A stretch of 64,000 bases of DNA from Pontibacter liquoris (GCF_022758235.1 NZ_JALEBG010000002.1:186001-250000), one strand, 5' to 3'. Numbered from the stretch's first letter, positions 53,391-62,507 are shown. Notes: generated by a model not told the origin, from the sequence alone. Made by a program: numbers and translations.

Positions 53391-53472
53391 ATACCTGCAC
53401 CGGCTCAAACCTCCTCCTCATCACCCCGTACAAATAAGCAATCATCCCTTGTTCCATTTAATTACGCAGCGT

Positions 53473-53898
53473 ATGCACTACGATGAAAACGAGCCCAGGC
53501 ACCCCCGCTACCGGGAGCAACCACCACAGCGACAGCGGGAGCAGCCACCGCATTATGAGGAAGATCATTTTAATGATTTCAGAAGCCGCTGGGGAGACCC
53601 TGCACCATTATTTTCCAGGAACCGAAACGAGTGGCACGAACAAAGCCACCCACCAGGAGAAGGCCGCCTGAACCGCCACGAAGAATGGCAGCACAGCCAG
53701 CCCCGGCAGGCAGGCCGCGACTGGCAGCAGGAATACAGCGACAGGCCCCGGCCCTGGCAACAGCAGGACGAATATTTCCATAACAGCAACCAGCACGCAA
53801 ACGACCGCTGGCAGTACGACCATGCCATGCCTTACCCTACTTACCGCCACGAACGGCAGTTGCCACCCGACGAGTATTGGGACGACCGCTTACGCTAA
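53473..53898 (+). CDS. Second polar, probably disordered protein (His/Arg/Gln/Pro-rich)
   Basis: About 141 residues from the ATG at 53473; an upstream start at 53449 would add eight non-matching residues. Very polar: repeated HPRYREQPPQRQREQPPHYEE, RPRPWQQQDEYFHNSNQ, and a WDDRLR end. The Trp/Tyr spacing (about one aromatic per 8-10 residues) resembles the preceding protein, to which it is probably related in function. It is followed by its own terminator. Confidence 0.65.
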   Translation: MHYDENEPRHPRYREQPPQRQREQPPHYEEDHFNDFRSRWGDPAPLFSRNRNEWHEQSHPPGEGRLNRHEEWQHSQPRQAGRDWQQEYSDRPRPWQQQDEYFHNSNQHANDRWQYDHAMPYPTYRHERQLPPDEYWDDRLR

Positions 53899-53917
53899 GT
53901 AAACCTCCTACTTCCCG

Positions 53918-53943
53918 GCACGGGCTTATGCCCGTGCTTTTTT
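53918..53943 (+). terminator. Terminator
   Basis: A perfect 8-bp stem (GCACGGGC and GCCCGTGC), 4-base loop and six T residues, 20 bases after the stop. Confidence 0.9.
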
Positions 53944-54064
53944 GTGCCCGGCACAGTGGTCATCACACCATTTCCCGACCCGTTTATGAAGTTACCCCGG
54001 GCGGTTTGCATTCCGGATGTTACAGCGTTTTACGCCGGCTGTTCCTTCCTTAAAGTATAGGTTG

Positions 54065-54072
54065 TACCTTTG
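54065..54072 (+). promoter_or_regulatory. Candidate -7 box for the UDG-family gene
   Basis: TACCTTTG matches the TAnnTTTG consensus exactly and is followed by C, 17 bases before the ATG. An AAGTATA heptamer is just upstream (54053). Confidence 0.55.
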
Positions 54073-54089
54073 CATCAGATTCTGACATA

Positions 54090-54671
54090 ATGGAGGGACT
54101 GGAAGATTTACTGCAACAGGTGCGGGCCTGCCGTATCTGCGAAGAACACCTGCCACTGGGCCCGCGCCCGGTGCTACACGCCAGCGCTACGGCCAGGCTG
54201 CTGATTGTAGGGCAGGCGCCCGGCACCAAAGTACACGCCAGCGGCATCCCCTGGGATGACCAGAGCGGCAAGCGCCTGCGGCAATGGCTGGGCATCACGC
54301 CTGAAGTGTTTTACGATGCCTCCAAGATCGCCATCATCCCGATGGGTTTCTGCTACCCTGGCAAAGGCAAAAGCGGCGATCTGCCCCCGCGGCCCGAATG
54401 CGCCCGGCACTGGCACCAGCAACTGTTGCCCCTGTTGCCCGCCGTCGAGCTCACGCTGCTGATTGGCAAGTATGCCCAGGACTATTTCCTGCAAAAAACG
54501 GCCCACGCCACCTTAACCCAAACCGTAGCCCACTGGCCCGAGTACCTGCCGCGCTACATGCCGCTGCCGCATCCATCGCCCCGCAACCAGTTCTGGCTCC
54601 GCCACAACCCCTGGTTTGAGGCCGACGCGGTGCCGGCACTGCAGCAGCTGGTTGGAGCGCTTCTTTCGTAA
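54090..54671 (+). CDS. Uracil-DNA glycosylase superfamily protein
   Basis: A 193-residue protein of the UDG fold (COG1573 group). VRACRICEEHLPLGPRP (C14, C17) is followed by motif 1 LIVGQAPGTKVHASGIPWDDQSGKRLRQWLG, FCYPGKGKSGDLPPRPECARHW, and motif 2 LPHPSPRN. Cysteines 14, 17 and two later ones recall the iron-sulfur UDGs, but spacing is not the classical family 4 one. DNA base excision is likely; the excised base is not evident. Confidence 0.85.
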   Translation: MEGLEDLLQQVRACRICEEHLPLGPRPVLHASATARLLIVGQAPGTKVHASGIPWDDQSGKRLRQWLGITPEVFYDASKIAIIPMGFCYPGKGKSGDLPPRPECARHWHQQLLPLLPAVELTLLIGKYAQDYFLQKTAHATLTQTVAHWPEYLPRYMPLPHPSPRNQFWLRHNPWFEADAVPALQQLVGALLS

Positions 54672-54729
54672 ACTTATACATCCTGTTTCCGTTGCAGCAT
54701 AGACCCTCGCTTTCAACTTTCTATCCCGC

Positions 54730-55878
54730 ATGATCAACTACCCCAGCAGCAAGTTACCTGATGTAGGAACAAGCATTTTTACGGTGATGTCGGCGATGGC
54801 CAACGAGCACCAGGCCATCAACCTCTCGCAGGGCTTTCCGGATTTTAACTGCCCCGAGCCGCTGATTGACCTGGTGAACAAGTATATGCGCGAAGGCTTT
54901 AACCAGTATGCACCCATGGCCGGCGTGCCAAAGCTGCGCGAAAAGATCAGCCTGAAAACCGCGCGCCTGTATGGCTACCAACCCGATCCTGACACTGAGA
55001 TCACCGTAACCACCGGCGCAACCGAGGCCTTGTTTGCAGCCATTATGGCCGTAGTGAAACCGGGCGATGAAGTGGTGGTGCTGGAGCCCTGTTATGACGC
55101 GTATGCACCGGCCATCCGGCTGAGCGGCGGCTCCCCGATCTATGTGCCGCTGGCGCTACCCGATTTCCATGTGGACTGGGACCTGGTGCGCAAACGCATC
55201 TCCTCCCGCACGCGGCTACTCATCATCAACACGCCCCATAACCCCACCGGCGCGGTAATGACCAAAGCCGACCTGGAGAAACTGGCTAGCCTGACCGAGG
55301 GCACCGACATACTTGTAATAAGCGACGAAGTATACGAGCACATGGTGTTTGATGGCCAGGAGCATGTCAGCGCGCTGCAGATCGAATCGTTGCGCGCCCG
55401 CAGTTTTGTTATTTCATCGTTCGGCAAAACCTACCATACCACCGGCTGGAAAATTGGCTACGCTATTGCCCCGGCGCCGCTCACGGCCGAGCTGCGCAAA
55501 ATGCACCAGTTTATCACTTTCAGTTCTGTTACGCCCCTGCAGCTGGCCATCGCCGATTTTCTTGACCACGAGGAGCATTACCTCGCATTACCGGCTTTTT
55601 ACCAGCAGAAGCGCGATTACTTTCTGGCGCAGCTACAGGATGCCCGCTTCACGTTCACGCCCTCGCCGGCCACCTATTTTCAGCTGGTCAGGTATGATGC
55701 CCTAACGGATGCCTATGATGTAGACTATGCCAGGCAACTGGTGCAGCAGGCGGGCGTGGCAGCCATACCTGTTTCCGCTTTTTACCACAACAAAACAGAC
55801 CACAAATACCTGCGCTTTTGCTTTGCCAAAGGCGAGGACACGTTGCGCACGGCCGCAGCGCGGCTGGTCCGGTTGTAG
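54730..55878 (+). CDS. Methionine/glutamine-type PLP aminotransferase
   Basis: A 382-residue fold-type I aminotransferase. NLSQGFPDFNCPEPL is diagnostic of the YbdL/KAT group; NTPHNPTG (168-175), D199 in ISDEVYE, and the PLP lysine K233 in SSFGKTYHTTGW are present. YbdL-type enzymes transaminate methionine and glutamine with 2-oxo acids. The omega-amidase gene 113 bases downstream would hydrolyse the alpha-ketoglutaramate product, so the pair probably forms the glutamine transaminase-omega-amidase route used in methionine salvage. Confidence 0.9.
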   Translation: MINYPSSKLPDVGTSIFTVMSAMANEHQAINLSQGFPDFNCPEPLIDLVNKYMREGFNQYAPMAGVPKLREKISLKTARLYGYQPDPDTEITVTTGATEALFAAIMAVVKPGDEVVVLEPCYDAYAPAIRLSGGSPIYVPLALPDFHVDWDLVRKRISSRTRLLIINTPHNPTGAVMTKADLEKLASLTEGTDILVISDEVYEHMVFDGQEHVSALQIESLRARSFVISSFGKTYHTTGWKIGYAIAPAPLTAELRKMHQFITFSSVTPLQLAIADFLDHEEHYLALPAFYQQKRDYFLAQLQDARFTFTPSPATYFQLVRYDALTDAYDVDYARQLVQQAGVAAIPVSAFYHNKTDHKYLRFCFAKGEDTLRTAAARLVRL

Positions 55879-55991
55879 GTCTAATTGTTTGATTGTTGCA
55901 TTTTGAATGGCTAAATTGCTAACACTATAGCCATTCAAATCCTGAAAAGCTTGGTTCTATTCATCATTCGCAATTCATAATTAAAAACAAC

Positions 55992-56762
55992 ATGGATCTT
56001 CGGGTAACGATCGTACAAACCGAACTACACTGGCAGGATGCTGCTGCAAACCGCCACATGTTCTCCGCCAGGCTGGCAGCCGCCGCGCCCGCTACCGACC
56101 TGATCGTGCTGCCCGAGATGTTTACCACCGGCTTTAGTATGAGCGCCCCGGACTTAGCCGAAGAAACAGAAGGCCCTACCCTGGCTTGGATGCGGCAGGA
56201 GGCAAAACAGCACCAGGCTGTTATAACCGGCAGCGTGATCGTGAAGGAAGGGGATAACTACTATAACCGCCTGTTTTGGGTGCGCCCCGATGGCACCTAC
56301 GCTGCTTATGACAAGCGCCACCTGTTCCGGATGGCCAACGAGCACCATACTTATACGCCCGGCCAGGAGCGATTGGTAGTGGAGCTGCAGGGCTGGCAGA
56401 TCTGTCCGCTGGTATGTTATGATCTGCGCTTCCCGGTGTGGAGCCGCAACACGGGCAACGCTTACGACCTGCTGCTGTATGTGGCCAACTGGCCCAAAGC
56501 GCGCAACCTGGCCTGGAGCACCCTGCTGAAAGCACGCGCCATCGAGAACGTGGCCTATGTGGTAGGCGTGAACCGGGTGGGCACCGACGGCAACGACCAT
56601 CCGTATTCCGGCGATTCGGCCATTATCCATCCCAAAGGATACGCGTTACTCGAAACCACCGAAGCAGCAGGCATTCATACCTTAACACTAAACAAACAGG
56701 AGCTGGACGATTTCCGGCAGGCATTTCCCGCCCACCTGGATGCCGATGCGTTTACTTTGTAG
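55992..56762 (+). CDS. Omega-amidase, nitrilase superfamily
   Basis: A 256-residue carbon-nitrogen hydrolase with the E-K-C triad E42 (LPEMFTTGFSM), K108 (YDKRHLFRM), and C142 (CPLVCYDLRFPVW). The FTTGFSM and FRMANEH strings fit the YafV/Nit2 omega-amidase branch, which deaminates alpha-ketoglutaramate and alpha-ketosuccinamate. Adjacent aminotransferase supports this. The short upstream gap holds a 10-bp fold-back (TTGAATGGCT and AGCCATTCAA). Confidence 0.9.
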   Translation: MDLRVTIVQTELHWQDAAANRHMFSARLAAAAPATDLIVLPEMFTTGFSMSAPDLAEETEGPTLAWMRQEAKQHQAVITGSVIVKEGDNYYNRLFWVRPDGTYAAYDKRHLFRMANEHHTYTPGQERLVVELQGWQICPLVCYDLRFPVWSRNTGNAYDLLLYVANWPKARNLAWSTLLKARAIENVAYVVGVNRVGTDGNDHPYSGDSAIIHPKGYALLETTEAAGIHTLTLNKQELDDFRQAFPAHLDADAFTL

Positions 56763-56813
56763 AAAAAGTATTTTATTACCCCACACCAGCCAGTTCGGCT
56801 ATAGGTTCTTTCT

Positions 56814-56997
56814 GAAGTATAGGCGGTGAAGTACCGGGTCTAACTACCCCTAGCCTACAGAGCTACACTCGCTAGCTTCGAACTCGCGTTCTCGCTAGTC
56901 TAAGGAGAAGAGCCTATTATGGCTGCCTGGGAAGTATAAGCGCTGTAGTTTTAGCTTCATTAGCTTGCTCACAAGATCCTTTCAGGATGACAAAAAA
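56814..56997. repeat. Dispersed intergenic repeat, copy B
   Basis: Same ordered blocks as 22490-22637 with an extra stretch at about 56850-56900 that has its own CTCGCTAG duplication. It ends in the fold-back ATCCT-ttc-AGGAT. Confidence 0.75.
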
Positions 56998-57405
56998 GAA
57001 AGAGACAAGGAGAGAAGTTTTATACTTAATACTTAAGCTGAAGTATAAACCTAAGCTATCGAGTTGATCCCAGTCCTTGGGTTGAGCGCCTCGAGAATTT
57101 CCGGTGACGAACGCTAGTGAGGCAGCCCGAGGTACGAGGGCAGGAAATGAAAGCAGCGCGATGCCCTTGTCGGGGGGGCCTGCACCCCCAGGACGAGCCC
57201 CCGCGGGCTTGGAGCGCACCAAAGCTAGAAATGAAACAAGGCAAGTATAAAACTGCGGAATACAAGTAGCTAATAAGTATGGCCTAAGTATAAAACTGAG
57301 GGAAGAACAGCCACCACCAAGTATAGCTGGAACATTATACTTGAAGAATACCCACTATTAAGCATAACCGCTTTTCTCCTGCTACCTGCCAGAACCCACT
57401 ATTCT
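56998..57405. other. Repeat-filled intergenic region
   Basis: No gene that I support. AAGTATA/TATACTT occurs six times between 57021 and 57342 (57021, 57041, 57243, 57286, 57319, 57336). A GC-rich block at about 57055-57230 interrupts this AT-rich stretch and looks like a separate insertion. Confidence 0.55.
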
Positions 57406-57804
57406 TTAACCAGATGTTTCAGTAAAGAAGCTACTGATTTCGGCCAGTGCGTCGGCTTCAGTTTCCACTTGTTTGTAAAGTACCTGGGGTCTTGCCTGCA
57501 GCATCCGCTGCAAGCGGGGATGCGGGCCCAGAAGCAACAGCAGCCGGCCTTCCTGTGGCACGAGCAGCTCCTCTATTAGCGGCATCGCTTTCCCAAACTC
57601 ATTTGCCGTTGCGGCTGCTTTTACCAGCACCACGGTTTTGCCGGCCTCGTGCAGCAGCCGCAGCGCATAATGTAACAGTAATTCCGTCGAGCCGGCATCC
57701 AGGTCCAGCGTAGCTACCTCGGGCCAGGCCTGTTTTACCTGCGCCACCAGCGGTTGCCCGTAAGCAGCCCCTGCAGAAAGATCGAGAAGCAGGAACGCGC
57801 GCAT
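57406..57804 (-). CDS. Small protein of unknown function coupled to an FG-GAP protein
   Basis: 132 residues from the ATG at 57804; the preceding stop and this start overlap (TGATG), and a GTG one codon earlier is less likely. Alternating strands and helices (FLLLDLSAGAAYGQPLVAQVKQAWPEVATLDLDA; KTVVLVKAAATANEFGKAM; RLLLLLGPHPRLQRML) suggest a Rossmann-like alpha/beta fold. No motif recognised, no signal peptide. Confidence 0.6.
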   Translation of the reverse strand: MRAFLLLDLSAGAAYGQPLVAQVKQAWPEVATLDLDAGSTELLLHYALRLLHEAGKTVVLVKAAATANEFGKAMPLIEELLVPQEGRLLLLLGPHPRLQRMLQARPQVLYKQVETEADALAEISSFFTETSG

Positions 57805-60026
57805 CACCGGACCAGCAATTTAGCACTCACCTGTTCTCCGGATTGCGTTCGGGCACGCACCACATAAACGCCGGCCTTCAGGGCACGCAACGGAATGCTG
57901 TGGCTTTGGGTAAAGGTGCCGTGGCTGTATACCTGCCGGCCGATCACATCATACACCACTACCGTAACAGGCGCAGAAGCCCGCACACTGGCCACCTCAC
58001 GCGTGCCCCGATCAGCAGGGTTGGGGTATACCTGTAGTGTGAGCCCGGCTTCCGGATCGGGAACTACGGCATTGTTTCCGGCCGTTTGCTGCAATAAGTA
58101 TAAGCCACCTCCCTGCGTGCCGATAGCCAGATACAGGTTAGCATCGCCTCCCAGTGGAGCCGCCGTTATACTTAAGCCCTTGCCCAGTCGGGTGGAGTGC
58201 CGTTGTCCTGTCAGGTCATTTTCCAGCACCTTTGTTTCCGGAACAAGTATGGCTTCCAGGGCCAGGTGCCGGGTAAAATCGCGGTAGATGCTCAGGAGTC
58301 CCCGGTCATCCACAGTCAGCAGGTCAGATTGGCCGTCTCCGTCCACATCGGCCACGGCCGGACGCAGGTTCCGCAGCATCACCTCCAGGCCGATGGCGCC
58401 TACACGGCTGTTTTCCAGCGTAAATGTTGCCTGCTCAAAACTGCCGGTATTCCGGTAAAAGGCCAAGGTGCCGTTTGCTTTGCCCAGCACCAGGTCCTGG
58501 TCGCCATCCTCGTCGGCATCAAAAAAGGCCGGGGCATCGCCCGCTTCCAGCAGCATAATGTCGCGGAGGTTGGCAAAATTAAACTGCATGGGCGCACCTT
58601 TGACGCCGGCGTTCGGGAGGTAACGCAAGGCCGTTTTTCCTGTTTCTGCTTCCTGGTAGGCCAGCACCAGGTCCAGAAGCCCGTCACCATTCAGGTCTGT
58701 AAACCCGGGATTTATACTTTTAAAGTTATTGAAAGACAGGTTCAGGTAATCATCGGTTACCTGCAGAAAGGCGGGCGAAGCGGCAGAGCCAGTGTTTTTG
58801 AAGAAGCTGATAGAAGCACTGTAACGGCCGTTGCGCAGGGCGGCATAGTTACCAACAAGCAGATCCAGGTCACCGTCGGCATCCAGGTCGGCAAATGCCG
58901 GAAAAGCGCCTTCGCTCAGATCCAGCATCTGGTGCTGCAGAAAATCGTCCTGCACAAAATCAAATACCGGCTTATTCTCGGCTCCCTTGTTCTGATAAAG
59001 CCACGTGGATTGCGCCAGGTTGATATCCCTGAGATCGTGCGTGGACTGCGGCGCTACCAGCAGATCGGGAATGCCGTCGAAGGTCACGTCTTCGTAATAC
59101 GCTGCCGGAAAAATGTTAAAACTGGCCGGCTTAGAAGCCGGAAAGCGGGTGTCAAAACTGCGCATGGCGGCATTGTCGCGGGTGCCCTGGTTGGGCAGCA
59201 GCACCAGGTCGTTGCACATCAGCGCCCCCATCAGCAGGTCTTTGTCGTTGTCGGCATCCAGGTCCAGCAGCAGCACCGACGAGCCGCTGTGCCCGGTATG
59301 CTGCGGGGCCGCCACCCGGCACTGGGCATTGAATGAAAAGGAATTGCAGCCCTCGCACTCGGTAATGTTTCCCCACCAGTTGGTTTGCTGCACATACTTC
59401 AGCGTGCCGCAGGGCAAGCCTTCTTCGGCCTGCATGTTGCGGTAATGCTCCAGGGTATAGCCCTGCGAAAACTCCGCCACCACTATATCCAGATCGCCAT
59501 CGCCGTCCATATCGGTAATGGCAGGTATATCGCTGCTGTTCATCTGCAGGTTCACGTTGCGGCTGCCGTAGAGCAGCGTTTCTTCGGACAAGGCAAACTT
59601 AAGCTGCCCGGCCGGTGCTGCCTCCTGCCGGAACACCCGGATGCCCAGCGGGCTGCTGGTGAAAATATCGGGCTGGCCATCGCAGTCATAGTCGCGCAGC
59701 AGCACCCAGTCGTGCAGGTCGGCGGGGAAAAAGACCTCATACGCCGGTGCATAAGTATAGCGCCAGTTACCACCCTCCAGAACCGCCAGCCACGTGTATA
59801 CTTTCTGCAGCATCCTATCGAAGATGAACAGGTCCGGGTGGCCGTCTTTGTTCAGGTCGATGGTGGAGAACTGGGGCGTGTTGAGGCCGCCGCTCCACGG
59901 GTCGGGAAGCGGGCCGGCGGACGTTGTGACCGGCACGTCGGTGCGCAGCCGGAACTGCAGCGAGTCCTGGGCCAGGGCAGCTGTAGCCGCCCAGCAGACC
60001 AATAACAAAGTATAGATGTTCTTCAT
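57804..60026 (-). CDS. FG-GAP/VCBS repeat protein with a type IX secretion signal
   Basis: About 740 residues from the ATG at 60026, which starts a signal peptide (IYTLLLVCWAATAALAQ). The body has about eight calcium-loop repeats (DLNKDGHPDLFIFD, DMDGDGDLDIVVAE, DLDADGDLDLLVGN, DVDGDGQSDLL), which fold as a beta-propeller. The last 80 residues (LQVYPNPADRGTREVASVRAS...ALKAGVYVVRARTQSGEQVSAKLLVR) are a type A T9SS sorting domain, so it is cell-surface or secreted. No catalytic domain. Confidence 0.92.
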   Translation of the reverse strand: MKNIYTLLLVCWAATAALAQDSLQFRLRTDVPVTTSAGPLPDPWSGGLNTPQFSTIDLNKDGHPDLFIFDRMLQKVYTWLAVLEGGNWRYTYAPAYEVFFPADLHDWVLLRDYDCDGQPDIFTSSPLGIRVFRQEAAPAGQLKFALSEETLLYGSRNVNLQMNSSDIPAITDMDGDGDLDIVVAEFSQGYTLEHYRNMQAEEGLPCGTLKYVQQTNWWGNITECEGCNSFSFNAQCRVAAPQHTGHSGSSVLLLDLDADNDKDLLMGALMCNDLVLLPNQGTRDNAAMRSFDTRFPASKPASFNIFPAAYYEDVTFDGIPDLLVAPQSTHDLRDINLAQSTWLYQNKGAENKPVFDFVQDDFLQHQMLDLSEGAFPAFADLDADGDLDLLVGNYAALRNGRYSASISFFKNTGSAASPAFLQVTDDYLNLSFNNFKSINPGFTDLNGDGLLDLVLAYQEAETGKTALRYLPNAGVKGAPMQFNFANLRDIMLLEAGDAPAFFDADEDGDQDLVLGKANGTLAFYRNTGSFEQATFTLENSRVGAIGLEVMLRNLRPAVADVDGDGQSDLLTVDDRGLLSIYRDFTRHLALEAILVPETKVLENDLTGQRHSTRLGKGLSITAAPLGGDANLYLAIGTQGGGLYLLQQTAGNNAVVPDPEAGLTLQVYPNPADRGTREVASVRASAPVTVVVYDVIGRQVYSHGTFTQSHSIPLRALKAGVYVVRARTQSGEQVSAKLLVR

Positions 60027-60208
60027 AGTTTGCCCGGGCGGCAACGTTTCTTCCTTACAGCCCCAGATTTTGCACGATGGAAACAGGCAGCGCTGTCGCT
60101 TTTCGGGATTTGCGTGTATATTGCCACTGCGCCGGCAGCGCCTGGTGTATACCTGGGTTGCCTACACAAAAGCATCTGATTAAGCGCTAAGCTAAAAGTA
60201 CATAATTC

Positions 60209-61495
60209 ATGCAGAACAGCATCGCCTTTCTATATCAAAAATACCTCGAATGCCGCCACGTCAGCACCGACTCGCGGGCAGCCCAGGACCAAAGCTTATT
60301 TTTTGCCCTGAACGGCCCCAACTTTAAAGGCGCCAGGTTTGCCGCCACGGCTCTGGAGAAGGGCGCCCGGTATGCCGTGGTAGATGCCCCGGCCATGGCC
60401 GCCGAAAACGTGTTTGTGGTGGAGGATACGCTGCAGGCCCTGCAGGACCTGGCGCGCCACCACCGGCGCCAACTCAGCATCCCCGTTATCGGCATTACGG
60501 GCTCCAACGGCAAAACCACCACCAAAGAGCTCATTCATGCCGTGCTGAGCCAGAAGTATAATACCCTCTACACGCAGGGCAACCTCAACAACCACATTGG
60601 CGTGCCGCTCACGCTGCTGCGCCTCCGGCCCGAGCACGAGATGGCCATCATCGAAATGGGCGCCAACCACATCGGCGAAATTGCGCAGCTTTGCACCATA
60701 GCCCAGCCCACCCATGGCCTGATCACCAACATCGGCAAAGCCCATTTAGAAGGCTTTGGAAGTTTAGAGGGAGTAGCCAGGGGAAAAAGCGAGCTCTACG
60801 TGCACCTGGATAACCACCAGGGCACCGTGTTTATAAATACCACCAACGAGCACCTGGTGCGCATGAGCCGCCGCATCGAACATAAAGTAACCTACCCCGC
60901 CCCCGGCGACTACTATCATTCCGAGTTACTGGAAGCATCGCCTTATGTGGTGTACAAGGATGAAGAAGGCAACGTAGTACGTACGCAGCTGGTAGGCAGC
61001 TACAACTATGAGAACATGGCAGGCGCAGCTGCCATAGGCAAGTTTTTCGGGGTGCCGCTGGCCAACGTCAACGAAGCCATTGCCGGCTACAGTCCGGTCA
61101 ACAACCGCTCGCAGGTGCTGCAGCAGGGCAGCAACACCATCATCCTGGATGCTTATAACGCCAATCCTACGTCGATGGCCGCTGCTGTGCGCAACTTCGG
61201 CAACATGCATGCGCCCCGCAAAGTGGTGATACTGGGCGACATGTTTGAGATGGGCCCCGAAAGCGAAACAGAGCACCGCGCCTTAGGTGAGGTGGTAGCA
61301 GAGCAGCCTTTCGATACGGTTATACTTTGCGGCAAGGACATGCAGTATGCCGCTGCGGTGAACGAGGCGTTTTTATACTTTGAAACCAAGCCCGAGCTGA
61401 CCAAGTGGTTGCAAGAACACCCGGTTACAGAAAGCTACGTGCTGGTAAAAGGCTCCAGAGGCATGGGCCTGGAAACTTTGGTGGAGGTTCTTTAG
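60209..61495 (+). CDS. murF: UDP-MurNAc-tripeptide:D-Ala-D-Ala ligase
   Basis: A 428-residue Mur ligase that adds D-Ala-D-Ala to complete the cytoplasmic peptidoglycan precursor. ATP loop GITGSNGKTTTKE (95-107), EMGANHIGEIAQL, GLITNIGKAHLEGFGSLEG, and the C-terminal LDAYNANPTSM. The N-terminal HVSTDSRAAQDQSLFFAL is the UDP-binding domain of MurF/MurE. Not next to other mur genes here. Confidence 0.96.
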   Translation: MQNSIAFLYQKYLECRHVSTDSRAAQDQSLFFALNGPNFKGARFAATALEKGARYAVVDAPAMAAENVFVVEDTLQALQDLARHHRRQLSIPVIGITGSNGKTTTKELIHAVLSQKYNTLYTQGNLNNHIGVPLTLLRLRPEHEMAIIEMGANHIGEIAQLCTIAQPTHGLITNIGKAHLEGFGSLEGVARGKSELYVHLDNHQGTVFINTTNEHLVRMSRRIEHKVTYPAPGDYYHSELLEASPYVVYKDEEGNVVRTQLVGSYNYENMAGAAAIGKFFGVPLANVNEAIAGYSPVNNRSQVLQQGSNTIILDAYNANPTSMAAAVRNFGNMHAPRKVVILGDMFEMGPESETEHRALGEVVAEQPFDTVILCGKDMQYAAAVNEAFLYFETKPELTKWLQEHPVTESYVLVKGSRGMGLETLVEVL

Positions 61496-61613
61496 AAGAA
61501 TAGAAGAACTATCATGAATTAAACATACCTAGCAACACGCAGCAACAGCCCGTTTGAGGAAGGCAAGACCAAGCTGGATAACTATTTTCTATATTAAGTT
61601 TTTTTATATAAAT

Positions 61614-61645
61614 AAAGACCATGTCTTTTACAGGCATGGTCTTTT
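61614..61645 (+). terminator. Terminator after murF
   Basis: A 10-bp stem (AAAGACCATG and CATGGTCTTT) with an 11-base loop and TTTTC tail, in an AT-rich gap. Confidence 0.75.
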
Positions 61646-61690
61646 CAATAATATTTATATATATTACTTAACCTAACTAATATAGAAAGT

Positions 61691-62362
61691 ATGAAAATAA
61701 GATGTACTCTTTTGACCTTGCTATTAATTTTCGTCCGGTTTGCTTACGCACAAACACCAGACACTACATCCTATAAGCACCACCTAGGCATTATTGCCAG
61801 TCCTACATTACATAAAGTATTCGATAGTAACAGGGAGCTTCCGGTAGGTTTAATTTATAAACGCCAAATTAAAGCGAACGCTGCCTTTAGAGCTACGTTG
61901 GTGGGCACCACTTCTATGTACGAACATTCTTCTCCATCACCAAACAATAAATCCACATCTGAAAATAGTTATTTTCATGTTCAGTTAACAGGAGGATACG
62001 AATGGCAGGTTCCTTTAAGTAATCGTTGGGAATTGTACTATGGTGGAGAAGCTGGGCCAGTTTACGGAAGATCAGTATCAAAAAACAGAAGCGGGAATTC
62101 TGATTACTATAACGGCACAACTGTTAAAGATAATTCATACAATGTTGGGGCTGTGGTCCGGCCATTTGCCGGAATTGCTTTTCAGATCAATAGCAGATTA
62201 TACATTGCGACGGAAACAGCAATTGTTGCTTACTACCATACTGGGAAGTACAAAACGCATACTGCAAGCTATGGCAATACTAGCGATGGGACATCAAAGT
62301 ATAGCTATGCTAATATCAAATATCAGCCGCTTTCCAATTTATCACTTCTGTTACGGTTCTAA
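61691..62362 (+). CDS. AT-rich exported protein, beta-barrel-like
   Basis: A 223-residue protein with a clear signal peptide (KIRCTLLTLLLIFVRFAYAQT). The mature part has regular alternating aromatic strands (FHVQLTGGYEWQVPLSNRWELYYGGEAG; IYIATETAIVAYYHTG) and ends LSNLSLLLRF, with a terminal Phe as in small outer-membrane beta-barrels. Much lower G+C than murF and rfbC. No specific family. Confidence 0.65.
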   Translation: MKIRCTLLTLLLIFVRFAYAQTPDTTSYKHHLGIIASPTLHKVFDSNRELPVGLIYKRQIKANAAFRATLVGTTSMYEHSSPSPNNKSTSENSYFHVQLTGGYEWQVPLSNRWELYYGGEAGPVYGRSVSKNRSGNSDYYNGTTVKDNSYNVGAVVRPFAGIAFQINSRLYIATETAIVAYYHTGKYKTHTASYGNTSDGTSKYSYANIKYQPLSNLSLLLRF

Positions 62363-62404
62363 TTAAGTCGAAAGCGCAACAGGAGAGAAAGATTAGGTAA
62401 GTAT

Positions 62405-62451
62405 AAAACAGCAAGGCCCACGATTCTGATGATCGTGGGCCTTGCTGTTTT
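62405..62451. terminator. Bidirectional terminator between convergent genes
   Basis: A perfect stem of about 20 bp (AAAACAGCAAGGCCCACGAT and complement) with a 7-base loop, T runs on both strands, between the 61691 gene and rfbC. Confidence 0.93.
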
Positions 62452-62507
62452 ATCAAAATTATATCTTTATAAGTCTAACGTCTTGTGCCTGGCGTTTTAT
62501 GTCTCAC

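Noticed and set aside
58197..59336. A 379-residue open frame opposite the FG-GAP protein
   Set aside because: Antisense shadow; its repeats simply mirror the FG-GAP repeats.
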